Shown one piece after another: positions 8,665 to 17,007 of a DNA stretch of 38,087 nucleotides. Within the stretch, counting starts at the first letter, position 1; every line of letters starts with the position of its first letter. Source of the stretch: Candidatus Pelagibacterales bacterium. Lineage in GTDB: Bacteria; Pseudomonadota; Alphaproteobacteria; TMED109. The position numbers and the translations under genes are program-made. Where the stretch lies: positions 5,935 through 44,021 of the forward strand of contig PCCU01000005.1 in NCBI GenBank assembly GCA_002732015.1. The letters run 5' to 3'. The notes under the pieces were generated by a model. It saw nothing but the letters and a program-made list of their open reading frames with translations. It searched no databases and had not been told where the DNA came from.

Positions 8665-9027
8665 ATGAAAAAAAAATCTATTTTTGTGAAAAACTATATT
8701 ACTAATTGCTCAATAGGAATTTATGCTAATGAGAAAAATAAAAAGCAAAAAATAAAAATATCGGTAAATTTAGATTTAATTAAAGTTAAATCTAAAGATA
8801 TTATAACTAGTACTGTTTCATATGAAAAAATAATATCTATTCTTGATGAAATAAAGAATTATAGTCACATTAACCTTTTAGAAACTTTGGCGCAACAACT
8901 AAGCTTAAAATTAGAAAAGATAAGTAATGTAAAAAAAATAAAAATTGAAATAATTAAATGTAATATATTAAGTGGCAATCAAGAAGTTGGAGTTAGTTTA
9001 GAGAAATCATTAAAAAATAATTTGTAA
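8665..9027 (+). CDS. folB: Dihydroneopterin aldolase
   Basis: FolB converts 7,8-dihydroneopterin to 6-hydroxymethyl-dihydropterin in folate synthesis. The 120 residues show the N-terminal IGIYANEK block with the conserved Glu, SYEKI, and HINLLETLAQQLS, which match the small DHNA fold. Near the C-terminus the family's usual Lys-Pro reads Lys-Cys (IIKCN), a mild departure. The ATG abuts the stop of the FolM-like gene, which implies a folate pair. No other folate gene is in the window. Confidence 0.87.
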   Translation: MKKKSIFVKNYITNCSIGIYANEKNKKQKIKISVNLDLIKVKSKDIITSTVSYEKIISILDEIKNYSHINLLETLAQQLSLKLEKISNVKKIKIEIIKCNILSGNQEVGVSLEKSLKNNL

Positions 9028-9034
9028 TAATAAA

Positions 9035-10840
9035 TTGCAACAAGGAATTAATAATATAAAAAAAACTGTTAACACTCTTCCTAATAGTAGTGGCGTTTAT
9101 AAAATGATATCTGTTACCAATGAAATCCTCTATATTGGAAAAGCTAAAAATTTGGCTAAAAGGGTTAGCTCATATGCAAACCCTCTTAGGTTTAATAATA
9201 GACTACAAAAAATGATTAGTCTCATAGATAAAATCGAATATATCTCTACACCAGATGAAACAAAAGCTTTATTATTAGAAGCTAGTCTTATTAAAGAAAT
9301 TAAGCCTAAATTTAATATTTTACTTAAAGATGACAAAACCTATCCTAATATAGAATTTAGACTAGGTCATAAATGGCCTCAAATTAAAAAACACAGAGGA
9401 AAAAAAAATGATAAGCATTGCTACTATGGTCCATTTGCCTCTGCATATCACGTGAATGTTACATTAGATACATTACAAAAAATTTTTGCATTGAGGACTT
9501 GCTCAGACTATGAATTACTTAATAGAAAAAGACCTTGTGTACAATTTCAAATCCAAAGGTGCTCAGCACCATGTACAGGAGAGATTTCTGCTGATGCATA
9601 TCAGGAAATAGTATCTAATTTACAAAGTTACATGAATGGAAAGAATAGTAACTTGATAAATAGTCTTATCAAAGAAATGAATACCGCCTCAAAAGAATTA
9701 AATTATGAAAGGGCAGCTAATTTTAGAGATAAAATTAGGTCACTAGAAAAAACTTATCATGCTTTTAAAAATTTATATAAAAATATTGAAGAATCAGATA
9801 TTTTCAGTATTGTTTGCATTAATAATCACATTGCAGTAGAAGTGACATTCTGTAGAAATGGTCAAAACTTTGGCTCAAATACTAACTATGTCGAAAATAA
9901 AATAGAAGAAGATCTAGGAATTATTCTACAAAAATTTATTTTGCAATTTTATACTACTCAAAATATTCCTAAAAAAATAATCGTATCTCATAATATGCCC
10001 GAAAAGAAGCTGTTAGAAAGAGCATTTTTTACTAAAACAAAATCAACTATAGAAATTTTATTGGCAACTAAAGCTGATACAAAACTTATAGTAAAAGAAG
10101 CAATAAAAACTGCTGAAAAAAATCTAGCAAAAAAAATATCTGAAATGAGTAAAACTAAAAGTTTATTAGATAACTTAAAAATTAAATTTAATTTTATCAA
10201 TAATATTAATAATATTGAAGTTTATGATAACTCACATTTTTCAGGAAAGGAAGCAGTAGGTAGTTATATTGTGGCTAATAAGGAAGGGTTTGTTAAAGAT
10301 AAATATAGAAAGTTCAATATAAAAAGCTCCAATACTCAGGATGATTACTCTATGATACAAGAAGTTTTAACTAGAAGAATAAAGCATGGAGACTTACCTG
10401 ATTTAATTATAATTGATGGAGGAAAAGGTCAACTCTCTAAAGCAAGGGAAGTTTTAGAAAAAATGAATTTATTAAATATAAATTTGATTTCAATTAGTAA
10501 AGGAAAAAAAAGAAATGCCGAAAATGAAAGATTTTATTGTGTAAATGGTAGAGAGATTTTTTTAAAAAAAAATAATCCTTTATTTTACTATTTACTTCGT
10601 TTGAGAGATGAAGCTCATAGATATGCCATTAACAACCATAAAATTGTTAGAAAGAAAAATCTATTTACTTCAGAAATTGATATGATACCTAATGTGGGAG
10701 CTAAAAGAAAAAAAAATCTGTTATTATACTTTAAAAGCCTTGAAGAACTAAAAAATGCTACTCTGGAAAAACTTTGCAAGGTTCCGGGTATAAGCAAAGA
10801 AACTGCTATAGATATTTATAACTTTTTTGATAAAAATTAA
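9035..10840 (+). CDS. uvrC: UvrABC system protein C, TTG start
   Basis: UvrC makes the two incisions of nucleotide excision repair. In its 601 residues I see the GIY-YIG nuclease (GVYKM ... LYIGKAKNL, about 20-40), the Cys-containing block RPCVQFQIQRCSAPC, a UVR motif (about 205-240) that binds UvrB, the RNase H-like nuclease with VYDNSHFSGKEAVGS and LIIIDGGKGQLSKA, and a C-terminal helix-hairpin-helix (VPGISKETA). The TTG at 9035 gives a normal family N-terminus, but no Shine-Dalgarno sequence precedes it. The gene starts 7 nt after folB. Confidence 0.96.
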   Translation: MQQGINNIKKTVNTLPNSSGVYKMISVTNEILYIGKAKNLAKRVSSYANPLRFNNRLQKMISLIDKIEYISTPDETKALLLEASLIKEIKPKFNILLKDDKTYPNIEFRLGHKWPQIKKHRGKKNDKHCYYGPFASAYHVNVTLDTLQKIFALRTCSDYELLNRKRPCVQFQIQRCSAPCTGEISADAYQEIVSNLQSYMNGKNSNLINSLIKEMNTASKELNYERAANFRDKIRSLEKTYHAFKNLYKNIEESDIFSIVCINNHIAVEVTFCRNGQNFGSNTNYVENKIEEDLGIILQKFILQFYTTQNIPKKIIVSHNMPEKKLLERAFFTKTKSTIEILLATKADTKLIVKEAIKTAEKNLAKKISEMSKTKSLLDNLKIKFNFINNINNIEVYDNSHFSGKEAVGSYIVANKEGFVKDKYRKFNIKSSNTQDDYSMIQEVLTRRIKHGDLPDLIIIDGGKGQLSKAREVLEKMNLLNINLISISKGKKRNAENERFYCVNGREIFLKKNNPLFYYLLRLRDEAHRYAINNHKIVRKKNLFTSEIDMIPNVGAKRKKNLLLYFKSLEELKNATLEKLCKVPGISKETAIDIYNFFDKN

Positions 10841-10843
10841 AAT

Positions 10844-11431
10844 ATGCAAAATCTACCAAATATATTAACTTGTTTGAGGTTAGCATCTCCTTTTTACTTT
10901 ATAAGTGTTTTGGTAATTTTTAATAATCAACAAATTCAGTCCCAATTATTATTTTATATATTTCTTATGCTTAGTATTACTGATTATTTAGATGGATATT
11001 TGGCAAGGAAGTTAAATATTGTATCAAATTTTGGGAAAGTATTTGATCCAATATCTGATAAAATTTTAACCTCATCTGCTTTGTTGTTTTTAAGTTCAGT
11101 TGATAATATGGTTTTGCTTCCTTCAATTTTAATTATTTTTAGAGAATTTTTAATATCTGGTATTAGAGAGTTTTCTTTAATAAAAAGTAATAAAAATGTT
11201 AATGTTTCAAGCCTATCTAAAATTAAGACTACCTTACAATTTTTTATTCTTAGTTTTCTTTTAATTTTATACAGCTCTCATAATGGGTTATTTTTTTTTG
11301 AAGAGAAAAATATTGAAAAGTTAATTAATTTTTGTATTTGGGGGCTTTGGTTAGTAACCTTCTTGACATTGTATACAGGTTTTCAATATTGTTATAAAGT
11401 ATTTCAAAATAATAAAGTGAGAACGAAATAA
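10844..11431 (+). CDS. pgsA: CDP-diacylglycerol-glycerol-3-phosphate 3-phosphatidyltransferase
   Basis: PgsA makes phosphatidylglycerophosphate, the committed step to phosphatidylglycerol, in the inner membrane. The 195 residues have the complete CDP-alcohol phosphotransferase signature DG-x2-AR-x8-G-x3-D-x3-D (from DGYLARK to FDPISD, about residues 50-72) within a hydrophobic multi-span protein. It begins 3 nt after uvrC, and its stop overlaps the moaD start by one base (TAATG). The uvrC-pgsA-moaD-moaE order is common in alphaproteobacteria. Confidence 0.94.
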   Translation: MQNLPNILTCLRLASPFYFISVLVIFNNQQIQSQLLFYIFLMLSITDYLDGYLARKLNIVSNFGKVFDPISDKILTSSALLFLSSVDNMVLLPSILIIFREFLISGIREFSLIKSNKNVNVSSLSKIKTTLQFFILSFLLILYSSHNGLFFFEEKNIEKLINFCIWGLWLVTFLTLYTGFQYCYKVFQNNKVRTK

Positions 11432-11682
11432 TGAAAATTTTATACTTTTCGTGGATTAAAGATGGTATAGGTAAAAGCCAAGAAGATATAACTTTAAATG
11501 AGAATATTAAAAATATATCTGACCTGATAGATTTCTTAATTACAATTAATGATGATTATAAAAAAATATTTAGCGATTTATCTTCAATAAAGTTTTCTAA
11601 AAATATGAATATAGTTGATATAAATGAAAAAATTAAAAACGAGGATGAAATAGCATTTTTTCCTCCTATGACAGGTGGTTAA
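11431..11682 (+). CDS. moaD: Molybdopterin synthase sulfur carrier subunit
   Basis: This 83-residue ubiquitin-like protein ends in Gly-Gly (PPMTGG), the tail that is thiocarboxylated and feeds sulfur to molybdopterin synthase. The EDEIAFFPPMTGG ending is standard MoaD. Both junctions are TAATG one-base overlaps, with pgsA before and moaE after, which implies translational coupling and supports the 1:1 MoaD-MoaE stoichiometry. Confidence 0.93.
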   Translation: MKILYFSWIKDGIGKSQEDITLNENIKNISDLIDFLITINDDYKKIFSDLSSIKFSKNMNIVDINEKIKNEDEIAFFPPMTGG

Positions 11683-12131
11683 TGATAAAAGTACAATCAG
11701 AAGACTTTTCAGTAGAAAAGGAAACAAAAATTTTACTTAATAAAAATAATAATGTAGGTGCAATAAGTAGTTTTATTGGAATTGTAAGAAATAAAGCTAA
11801 GGAAAAAGACCTAATTTCAATGACTCTTGATCATTATCCTGGAATGACAGAAAAAATGTTACAAAAAATTGAAGATGAAGCTCTCTCAAGATGGAAATTA
11901 TTAGATAGTCTAATTATACACAGGTATGGAGAGTTATTTCCAGGAGAAAATATTGTATTGGTAATTACACTTTCTAAACACAGAAAAGATGCTATTAATT
12001 CTTGTCACTTTCTAATAGATTGGTTAAAAACAAAGGGTCCATTTTGGAAGTTTGAAAAGACAAAAAGTTCAGGACATTGGGTAGAGGCCTTAGACAGTGA
12101 TAACTTAGAAGAGCTAAAGTGGAATAACTGA
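11682..12131 (+). CDS. moaE: Molybdopterin synthase catalytic subunit
   Basis: MoaE with MoaD converts cyclic pyranopterin monophosphate to molybdopterin. The 149 residues show GAISSFIGIVRN, LDHYPGMTEKM, HRYGELFPGE and the catalytic-lysine region GPFWKFEKT, all family hallmarks. The start overlaps the moaD stop by one base. A consumer of the cofactor, msrP, is in the window. The convergent ilvE gene ends two bases after moaE. Confidence 0.95.
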   Translation: MIKVQSEDFSVEKETKILLNKNNNVGAISSFIGIVRNKAKEKDLISMTLDHYPGMTEKMLQKIEDEALSRWKLLDSLIIHRYGELFPGENIVLVITLSKHRKDAINSCHFLIDWLKTKGPFWKFEKTKSSGHWVEALDSDNLEELKWNN

Positions 12132-12133
12132 AT

Positions 12134-12997
12134 TTAACTATTTGTCAACAAAGAATACTTCTCAATAAGATTTTGACAAATTATTCCAGGAATAAATTTA
12201 TATTCTCCTATTTGATTTACTGGTGTTACTTCTGCAGCAGTGCCAGTCACGAAACATTCTTGATAAGTGTTTAAATCTTCTAGCTTTATTCTCTTTTCTA
12301 ATACATTTATTCCCTGTTCTTTAGCTAATGCAATTATAGTCTGTCTTGTTATTCCATCTAAAAAGCAATCCGCTATTGGAGTATGTATTTCATCATCTCT
12401 AACAAAAAATATGTTGGCTCCTGTCGCTTCAGCTATGTATCCTCTATAGTCTAACATTAAACTGTCATCAAAACCTTGACTTTCAGCTTCATGTTTAGAC
12501 AAGGTACATATCATATATAGTCCTGCTGCCTTTGTATTAACTGGAGCAGTCGAAGGATCAGGCCTTTTCCATTTTGATATATTAAGTTTTATTCCTTTGA
12601 GTTTAGCTTCAGGGGAGAAATAAGAAGGCCACTCCCAAGCAGCAACTGCAAAATGTATGGTATTTTTTTGTGCCGATATTCCCATCATTTCACTTCCTCT
12701 CCATGCTACAGGTCTTATATAACCATCTGAAATTTTGTTTGCATCTAATACTTTTTTTCTTATTTCAAAGATTTCTGTAGAACTATATGGTAGTTCAAAA
12801 CCTAAAGTTTTAGCTGAATGTATAAGTCTATCAGTATGTTCTTTCTCTTTAAAAATTTTTGTTTTGTATGACCTTTCTCCTTCAAATACTGAACTAGCAT
12901 AATGAAGACCATGACTTAAAACATGAAGCTTAGCATTATTCCACTCAACAAGCTCATCATCAAAGAAAATATACCCTTTAAGATCCGCGTAATTCAC
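12134..12997 (-). CDS. ilvE: Branched-chain amino acid aminotransferase, GTG start
   Basis: IlvE performs the last step of valine, leucine and isoleucine synthesis. The fold-type IV PLP signatures are GLHYASSVFEGERSY near the N-terminus, RPVAWRGSEMMG, the MLDYRGYIAEATGANIFFV block and the C-terminal CFVTGTAAEVTPV. I place the start at the GTG at 12997 (287 residues). The protein then begins MNYADLKGYIFFDDELVEW, close to the usual family N-terminus, and a near-perfect AGGAGGA lies 3 nt upstream. A longer frame to 13042 would begin with a TTG that is part of a good -35 box. It is divergent from the response-regulator gene. Confidence 0.95.
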   Translation of the reverse strand: MNYADLKGYIFFDDELVEWNNAKLHVLSHGLHYASSVFEGERSYKTKIFKEKEHTDRLIHSAKTLGFELPYSSTEIFEIRKKVLDANKISDGYIRPVAWRGSEMMGISAQKNTIHFAVAAWEWPSYFSPEAKLKGIKLNISKWKRPDPSTAPVNTKAAGLYMICTLSKHEAESQGFDDSLMLDYRGYIAEATGANIFFVRDDEIHTPIADCFLDGITRQTIIALAKEQGINVLEKRIKLEDLNTYQECFVTGTAAEVTPVNQIGEYKFIPGIICQNLIEKYSLLTNS

Positions 12998-13007
12998 TAC
13001 TCCTCCT
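12995..13007 (-). promoter_or_regulatory. Strong Shine-Dalgarno sequence and GTG start of ilvE
   Basis: Read on the minus strand, AGGAGGA (13007-13001) is followed by GTA and then GTG (12997-12995). It is the longest anti-SD match I noticed in the window and it decides the ilvE start. Confidence 0.8.
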
Positions 13008-13013
13008 ATGTTA

Positions 13014-13042
13014 TTTATAGTTAAATTAATTATAATATTCAA
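13014..13042 (-). promoter_or_regulatory. Candidate sigma70-type promoter of ilvE
   Basis: On the minus strand, TTGAAT (13042-13037) and TATAAA (13019-13014) are separated by exactly 17 nt. Transcription would start near 13007, giving a leader of roughly 10 nt that contains the Shine-Dalgarno sequence. Confidence 0.5.
13015..13035. repeat. 21-nt near-perfect palindrome between ilvE and the response-regulator gene
   Basis: The arms TTATAGTTAA and TTAATTATAA flank a central base; nine of ten arm positions pair. It fills the spacer and part of the -10 box of the candidate ilvE promoter, where a repressor or response regulator could bind. It is almost entirely A and T, so chance is possible. Confidence 0.4.
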
Positions 13043-13089
13043 ATAAAAGATAAGTATATATAAAAAAAATTATTTTGATATCTTAGGTT

Positions 13090-13770
13090 ATGTTTCAAAA
13101 AAAGCACATATTGGTAATAGATGATGATGAAAAACTCAGAAAACTTTTAAAAAGTTTTCTCTTTGGACAAGGTTATTTAGTAGATACCTCAGAAGATACT
13201 CATACAGCAAGAATTAAAATGTCAAATATATTATATGATCTTATAATATTAGATGTAATGCTTCCAAGAGAAAGTGGTATTTCTTTTGCAGAAAAATGTA
13301 AAAATATTATTAATATTCCTATCCTTATGCTTTCAGCAATGAGTGAAGTTGAAGACAGAATAAAAGGTTTAAAAACTGGTGTTGATGAATATCTATGTAA
13401 GCCATTTGAACCTGAAGAACTACTATTAAGAATTGAAAATATTATTAAAAGAAGGACCGTATTAAATATCGAAGCAAACTCTATTATCTTAGGTGATTGT
13501 ATTTTTAATTCAAAAGAACATATTTTAACTTTTAAAGAAAATAAAATTAAACTTACTTTCAATGAGAGTAAGGTTTTATTTCATTTATATAAAAATTCAA
13601 ATATTGCTGTTAAAAGAGAAGATCTTGCCAACATATTGAAGATTTCTCATAGATCTGTAGATGTTATAATAAAAAGATTAAGAGAAAAAATAAATAAGAT
13701 TCCTAATCATCAAAACCTTTTATTAACCTCTAGAGGGATAGGTTATAAAATGGAAATAGAAACATTATGA
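13090..13770 (+). CDS. OmpR-family response regulator
   Basis: The 226-residue protein has an N-terminal receiver domain with the acidic pocket D11-D13, phospho-acceptor D55 (LIILDVMLP), S82 and K104 (CKPFEP). A C-terminal winged-helix DNA-binding domain ends in SRGIGYKME. It is co-translated with the sensor kinase through an ATGA overlap. A response regulator beside ilvE recalls the petR locus of some alphaproteobacteria, but I cannot assign the regulon. The 92-bp region shared with ilvE holds a palindrome that could be its site. Confidence 0.93.
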   Translation: MFQKKHILVIDDDEKLRKLLKSFLFGQGYLVDTSEDTHTARIKMSNILYDLIILDVMLPRESGISFAEKCKNIINIPILMLSAMSEVEDRIKGLKTGVDEYLCKPFEPEELLLRIENIIKRRTVLNIEANSIILGDCIFNSKEHILTFKENKIKLTFNESKVLFHLYKNSNIAVKREDLANILKISHRSVDVIIKRLREKINKIPNHQNLLLTSRGIGYKMEIETL

Positions 13771-15077
13771 ATGTAAAAAAATTTTTACCAAAAACTTTCT
13801 TTGGAAGAGCATTAACTATTATTGTAGTGCCAATGTTAATTTTACAAACTGTGCTTACATATTTTTTTTATGAGAGACACTGGGAAGATGTTGGTAGAAG
13901 GTTAGTTTTAGGTTTAGGTGGACAGATAGCTTTTATAATTTCGGAACTTGAAAATGATAAAAATTCTTACATTAAGTTATTTAAATTAGCTGAAGAAAAC
14001 TTTATGATTAAATCAAAAATTGATAAAAATAATTCATTAAAAAATTATGAGCAACATAAAATTAGGTCACTCTTAGATAAAACATTATACTATTCCTTAA
14101 AAGAAAGATTATTTAAACCTTATAAATTTAATACTAAAAGTCTGAAAAATAGAGTTCAAATTTATGTTCAAACTCAACAGGGCGTAATAACTTTCGAAGT
14201 TCCCAGAAAAACATTACATAGTTCTACAATTGAAGTATTCATAATTTGGATGGTATCAACATCAATTTTATTAATTTGCTTAGCATTTTATTTTATGAGA
14301 AAACAAATCAATCCACTAAATAATATTATGAAGGCAGCCGAAGAACTTGGAAAAGGAAATAATAATTTTAAATTATTTCCTAAAGGATCTTTTGAATTAC
14401 GTCTATTAGCAAAAGTTTTTATAAAAATGAGAGAAAGAATAAAAAATCAAATTAAACAACGCACTTTAATGCTGGCGGGAATAAGTCATGATTTACGAAC
14501 ACCTTTAACCAGAATTAAACTTCAGATTGCTCTATTAAAAGATAAAAATGCTTCTAATAATATTAGTAAAGATGTAGAAGAAATGAAAGAAATGATAGAT
14601 TCTTATCTTGCCTTTGCCAAAGGTGAAGGAGAAGAAAAAATAGAAAATGAAAATATTTATTCATTCTTTAAAAAGATAGTAAAAAATAGTAATAATCCTA
14701 AAAAAATTAAAGTAAAACTGAAAATAAAAAAAAATATTACATTTTTTGTAAAGCCTTTGGCAATAAAGAGAGCATTAAATAATGTATTATCTAATGCTTT
14801 TTTTTATGCCAGAAATGAAATATTGGTTTCAGCTACCAAAGTTCAAAATAAGGGAACTTTAATTATATTTGAAGATGATGGGCCAGGTGTTCCTAAAAAT
14901 AAAAGAGATGATGTCATAAAAGCTTTTTATAGAATAGATGAGTCACGGTTATCTAAATCTGCTAATACTGGATTAGGTTTAACTATTACGAGAAATATAG
15001 TTAGTGAACATGGTGGAAGTCTAAAATTAGGTGACTCTTCTATTGGAGGACTTAAAGTAAAAATATACTTGCCCTAA
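13767..15077 (+). CDS. EnvZ-like membrane sensor histidine kinase
   Basis: The 436-residue kinase has two membrane segments (about 14-35 and 155-177) flanking a roughly 120-residue periplasmic domain with no motif I recognise. A HAMP linker follows, then the H-box AGISHDLRTPLTR with phospho-accepting H241, the N-box NNVLSNAFFYA, the G1 box EDDGPGVP, an F-box-like AFYRIDESR and the G2 box NTGLGLTI. It phosphorylates the response regulator encoded immediately upstream (4-nt overlap). The signal sensed is unknown; EnvZ-like architecture suggests an envelope or osmotic cue. Its end overlaps the convergent TetR/COQ9-like gene by 4 nt. Confidence 0.93.
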   Translation: MNVKKFLPKTFFGRALTIIVVPMLILQTVLTYFFYERHWEDVGRRLVLGLGGQIAFIISELENDKNSYIKLFKLAEENFMIKSKIDKNNSLKNYEQHKIRSLLDKTLYYSLKERLFKPYKFNTKSLKNRVQIYVQTQQGVITFEVPRKTLHSSTIEVFIIWMVSTSILLICLAFYFMRKQINPLNNIMKAAEELGKGNNNFKLFPKGSFELRLLAKVFIKMRERIKNQIKQRTLMLAGISHDLRTPLTRIKLQIALLKDKNASNNISKDVEEMKEMIDSYLAFAKGEGEEKIENENIYSFFKKIVKNSNNPKKIKVKLKIKKNITFFVKPLAIKRALNNVLSNAFFYARNEILVSATKVQNKGTLIIFEDDGPGVPKNKRDDVIKAFYRIDESRLSKSANTGLGLTITRNIVSEHGGSLKLGDSSIGGLKVKIYLP

Positions 15078-15640
15078 ACTTTAGAAAATAAACTTGTATT
15101 AGTTTTTATTCTCTTAATTCCCTTATTAATTATTGAAAAACCCGCATCCTTCTCATTTTCAGCATATAACCATTTATTAAATGCTAACAACCAAACTGTA
15201 AGTAACAATTTTGTTAAAACTATTTGACTTATACTTGTTTTTTTTGATTTAACTTTTTTTAAAAATTTACTAATACTATTTTTATTGCTTTTTAAATTTA
15301 TCAATAAAAAAGAAGGATCTTTTAAAGAAGCATTAATTATATTAATAATCCCGAACCTGTGCTTAGACATGATTTCTAGTTTATACATAAAGTACTCTTG
15401 AATAACTTCATCGTTGGAAGAAATTTTTATTTCTTCATCTGATATACCTTTAATAACCTCTTTATCGATATAAATATTATAAAAGTCTAAAAAATAATTC
15501 TTATTAGGTATTTGTTTTTTTAAATCACTTTCTCTAATATTTAATTTTTTTGCTATATCTTCTACCTTGACCTTTTTCCAATTTCCTAGCTCAGCCTGTT
15601 TAAAAAATATATTTAATATTTTTTCATTGTTTTTTTGCAT
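15074..15640 (-). CDS. TetR-family / COQ9-like protein
   Basis: The 188-residue protein has a TetR-like helix-turn-helix at its N-terminus (WKKVKVEDIAKKLNIRESDL, about 19-38, then NKNYFLDFYN). Its C-terminal half is predicted to be helical and resembles the COQ9/TetR-like proteins encoded beside proC in many alphaproteobacteria. Either DNA binding or a lipid-binding COQ9-type role in ubiquinone synthesis is possible. The nearby ubiK gene favours some link to quinones, but this is inference. The ATG overlaps the end of proC by 17 nt, so it is the last gene of a ubiK-ybjN-proC run. Confidence 0.65.
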   Translation of the reverse strand: MQKNNEKILNIFFKQAELGNWKKVKVEDIAKKLNIRESDLKKQIPNKNYFLDFYNIYIDKEVIKGISDEEIKISSNDEVIQEYFMYKLEIMSKHRFGIINIINASLKDPSFLLINLKSNKNSISKFLKKVKSKKTSISQIVLTKLLLTVWLLAFNKWLYAENEKDAGFSIINKGIKRIKTNTSLFSKV

Positions 15641-16445
15641 TTTTCCCTAATTTTATAGACCTTTTATTAGCTGCTAATATAGCTTTATTTAAAATTACCT
15701 TCAAGTTTGGTTTACTTTTTATTAGTACTTCTAATGCTGCTTCTGTTGTTCCTCCTGGACTAGCTACATCAGAAATTAATTCTTCTAAGTTGCTATTTTT
15801 TTTCAAAATCTCAGACACTCCTTTGAAGGTTTTTAATACTAATTGATTTGATATTTTTTCAGAAAAGCCAAGGTTTTTAGATGAATTTTTCATTATTTTT
15901 AAAAATAAAAATATGTACGCAGGGCCACTACCTGAAATTGCTGTTAGAGGATCAAATAATTTTTCGCTTTTCAGCCAATATACCCAACCCAAAGTGGTAA
16001 GTAATTGTTCTATTTTTTTTTTATAACTTGATATTATTGGCTTTCTTGCAAAAACACCAGTAACACCGCTACCTACGCTAGAAGCTAGATTAGGCATTGC
16101 TCTAAAAAAAACTGCTTTACCATGAATTAGATTTTCTAAACTACTCAAAGTTATCCCTGCCATAATTGATAATATTATTTTTGTAGATATATTTTTTGAA
16201 TTAATTACTTTTGCAATATTTGAAAAAGTTTGAGGCTTTATTGCAAATAATATTAAATCACCCTTCCACGTATCTGGAACATACTCACTAAACTCTGCTA
16301 AAGGATAGTTTTTTTTAAGAATATTTCTTTTTTTTGAGTTTACTTCTACTACAGAAATTACTTTTTTTAACTTAGAACTATCTGATAACCAACTTCTAAG
16401 CACTGCTTCCCCCATCTTTCCAGCGCCAATTATAAGGATTTTCAT
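15624..16445 (-). CDS. proC: Pyrroline-5-carboxylate reductase
   Basis: ProC reduces pyrroline-5-carboxylate to proline using NAD(P)H. The 273 residues have the N-terminal dinucleotide motif GAGKMGEAVL (7-16), the mid-protein RAMPNLASSVGSG, and the C-terminal signature block AISGSGPAYIFLFL plus DVASPGGTTEAALE. It begins 9 nt after ybjN and overlaps the next gene by 17 nt. Confidence 0.95.
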   Translation of the reverse strand: MKILIIGAGKMGEAVLRSWLSDSSKLKKVISVVEVNSKKRNILKKNYPLAEFSEYVPDTWKGDLILFAIKPQTFSNIAKVINSKNISTKIILSIMAGITLSSLENLIHGKAVFFRAMPNLASSVGSGVTGVFARKPIISSYKKKIEQLLTTLGWVYWLKSEKLFDPLTAISGSGPAYIFLFLKIMKNSSKNLGFSEKISNQLVLKTFKGVSEILKKNSNLEELISDVASPGGTTEAALEVLIKSKPNLKVILNKAILAANKRSIKLGKNAKKQ

Positions 16446-16454
16446 ATTTTTAAA

Positions 16455-16958
16455 CTAGGCTTCACCTAAAGTGTATAGCATTAAACTGTCTAAAGAGTCA
16501 TTTGCATTTTTATTATCCCATAATAAAAACTGAAATGCTGGGTAAAATCGCTCACACTCTTCTAGCGCTATCAAACTTACTTCTTCTATTTGAGATTTAC
16601 TAAAAGATTTTCTATTTGAGATGAGTATGGAATGCCTAAAAATAGGCCACCCATCTTCTATCCAAACTTCAAAATGACCTAAAGCTAACTTTTGATTAAT
16701 GTTTGAGAGTAATTTATATATTTCATTAGAACTTTTATCACTTACTTTTATATCTAATGCACATGATATGTAAATAATGTTTCCTTTTTCATTTAAACCG
16801 TAAGATAGCTGATAATCACACCAATTTCCTCCTACTTGAACATGAATGTTTTTATTGTCGTCTCTATCATATTCCCATCCATTTGCTAAAACTACTTCCT
16901 CTATCATATCTAAAGGGTCTTCAGTTTTCTGAATATTTTGTACTTTTATTTGACTCAT
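16455..16958 (-). CDS. YbjN domain-containing protein
   Basis: The 167-residue protein has the YbjN fold pattern and an ending (ECERFYPAFQFLLWDNKNA to the terminal LGEA) characteristic of the alphaproteobacterial members encoded beside proC. No catalytic residues are known for this group; YbjN proteins resemble chaperone-like folds, and E. coli YbjN affects motility and stress responses. The start codon lies 4 nt from a 10-bp hairpin that would cover its ribosome binding site. It sits between ubiK and proC. Confidence 0.88.
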   Translation of the reverse strand: MSQIKVQNIQKTEDPLDMIEEVVLANGWEYDRDDNKNIHVQVGGNWCDYQLSYGLNEKGNIIYISCALDIKVSDKSSNEIYKLLSNINQKLALGHFEVWIEDGWPIFRHSILISNRKSFSKSQIEEVSLIALEECERFYPAFQFLLWDNKNANDSLDSLMLYTLGEA

Positions 16959-16962
16959 TTAA

Positions 16963-17007
16963 TACCTTATATAGTATGTATAGATAATAATAACGCAATA
17001 TAAGGTA
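16963..17007 (-). promoter_or_regulatory. Candidate hairpin masking the ybjN ribosome binding site
   Basis: TACCTTATAT and ATATAAGGTA form a perfect 10-bp inverted repeat (16963-16972 and 16998-17007) around a 25-nt loop. On the minus strand the 3' arm contains the AAGG that serves as Shine-Dalgarno sequence, 8 nt before the ybjN ATG. The stem has only two GC pairs, so it would be weak and temperature-sensitive if it forms in RNA. A protein-bound DNA operator is an alternative. Confidence 0.45.

Noticed and set aside
13200..13562. A 120-residue minus-strand frame in the response-regulator gene
   Set aside because: It is antisense to the receiver and winged-helix domains and is Ile/Leu/Phe/Ser-rich in the way typical of shadow frames in AT-rich DNA.
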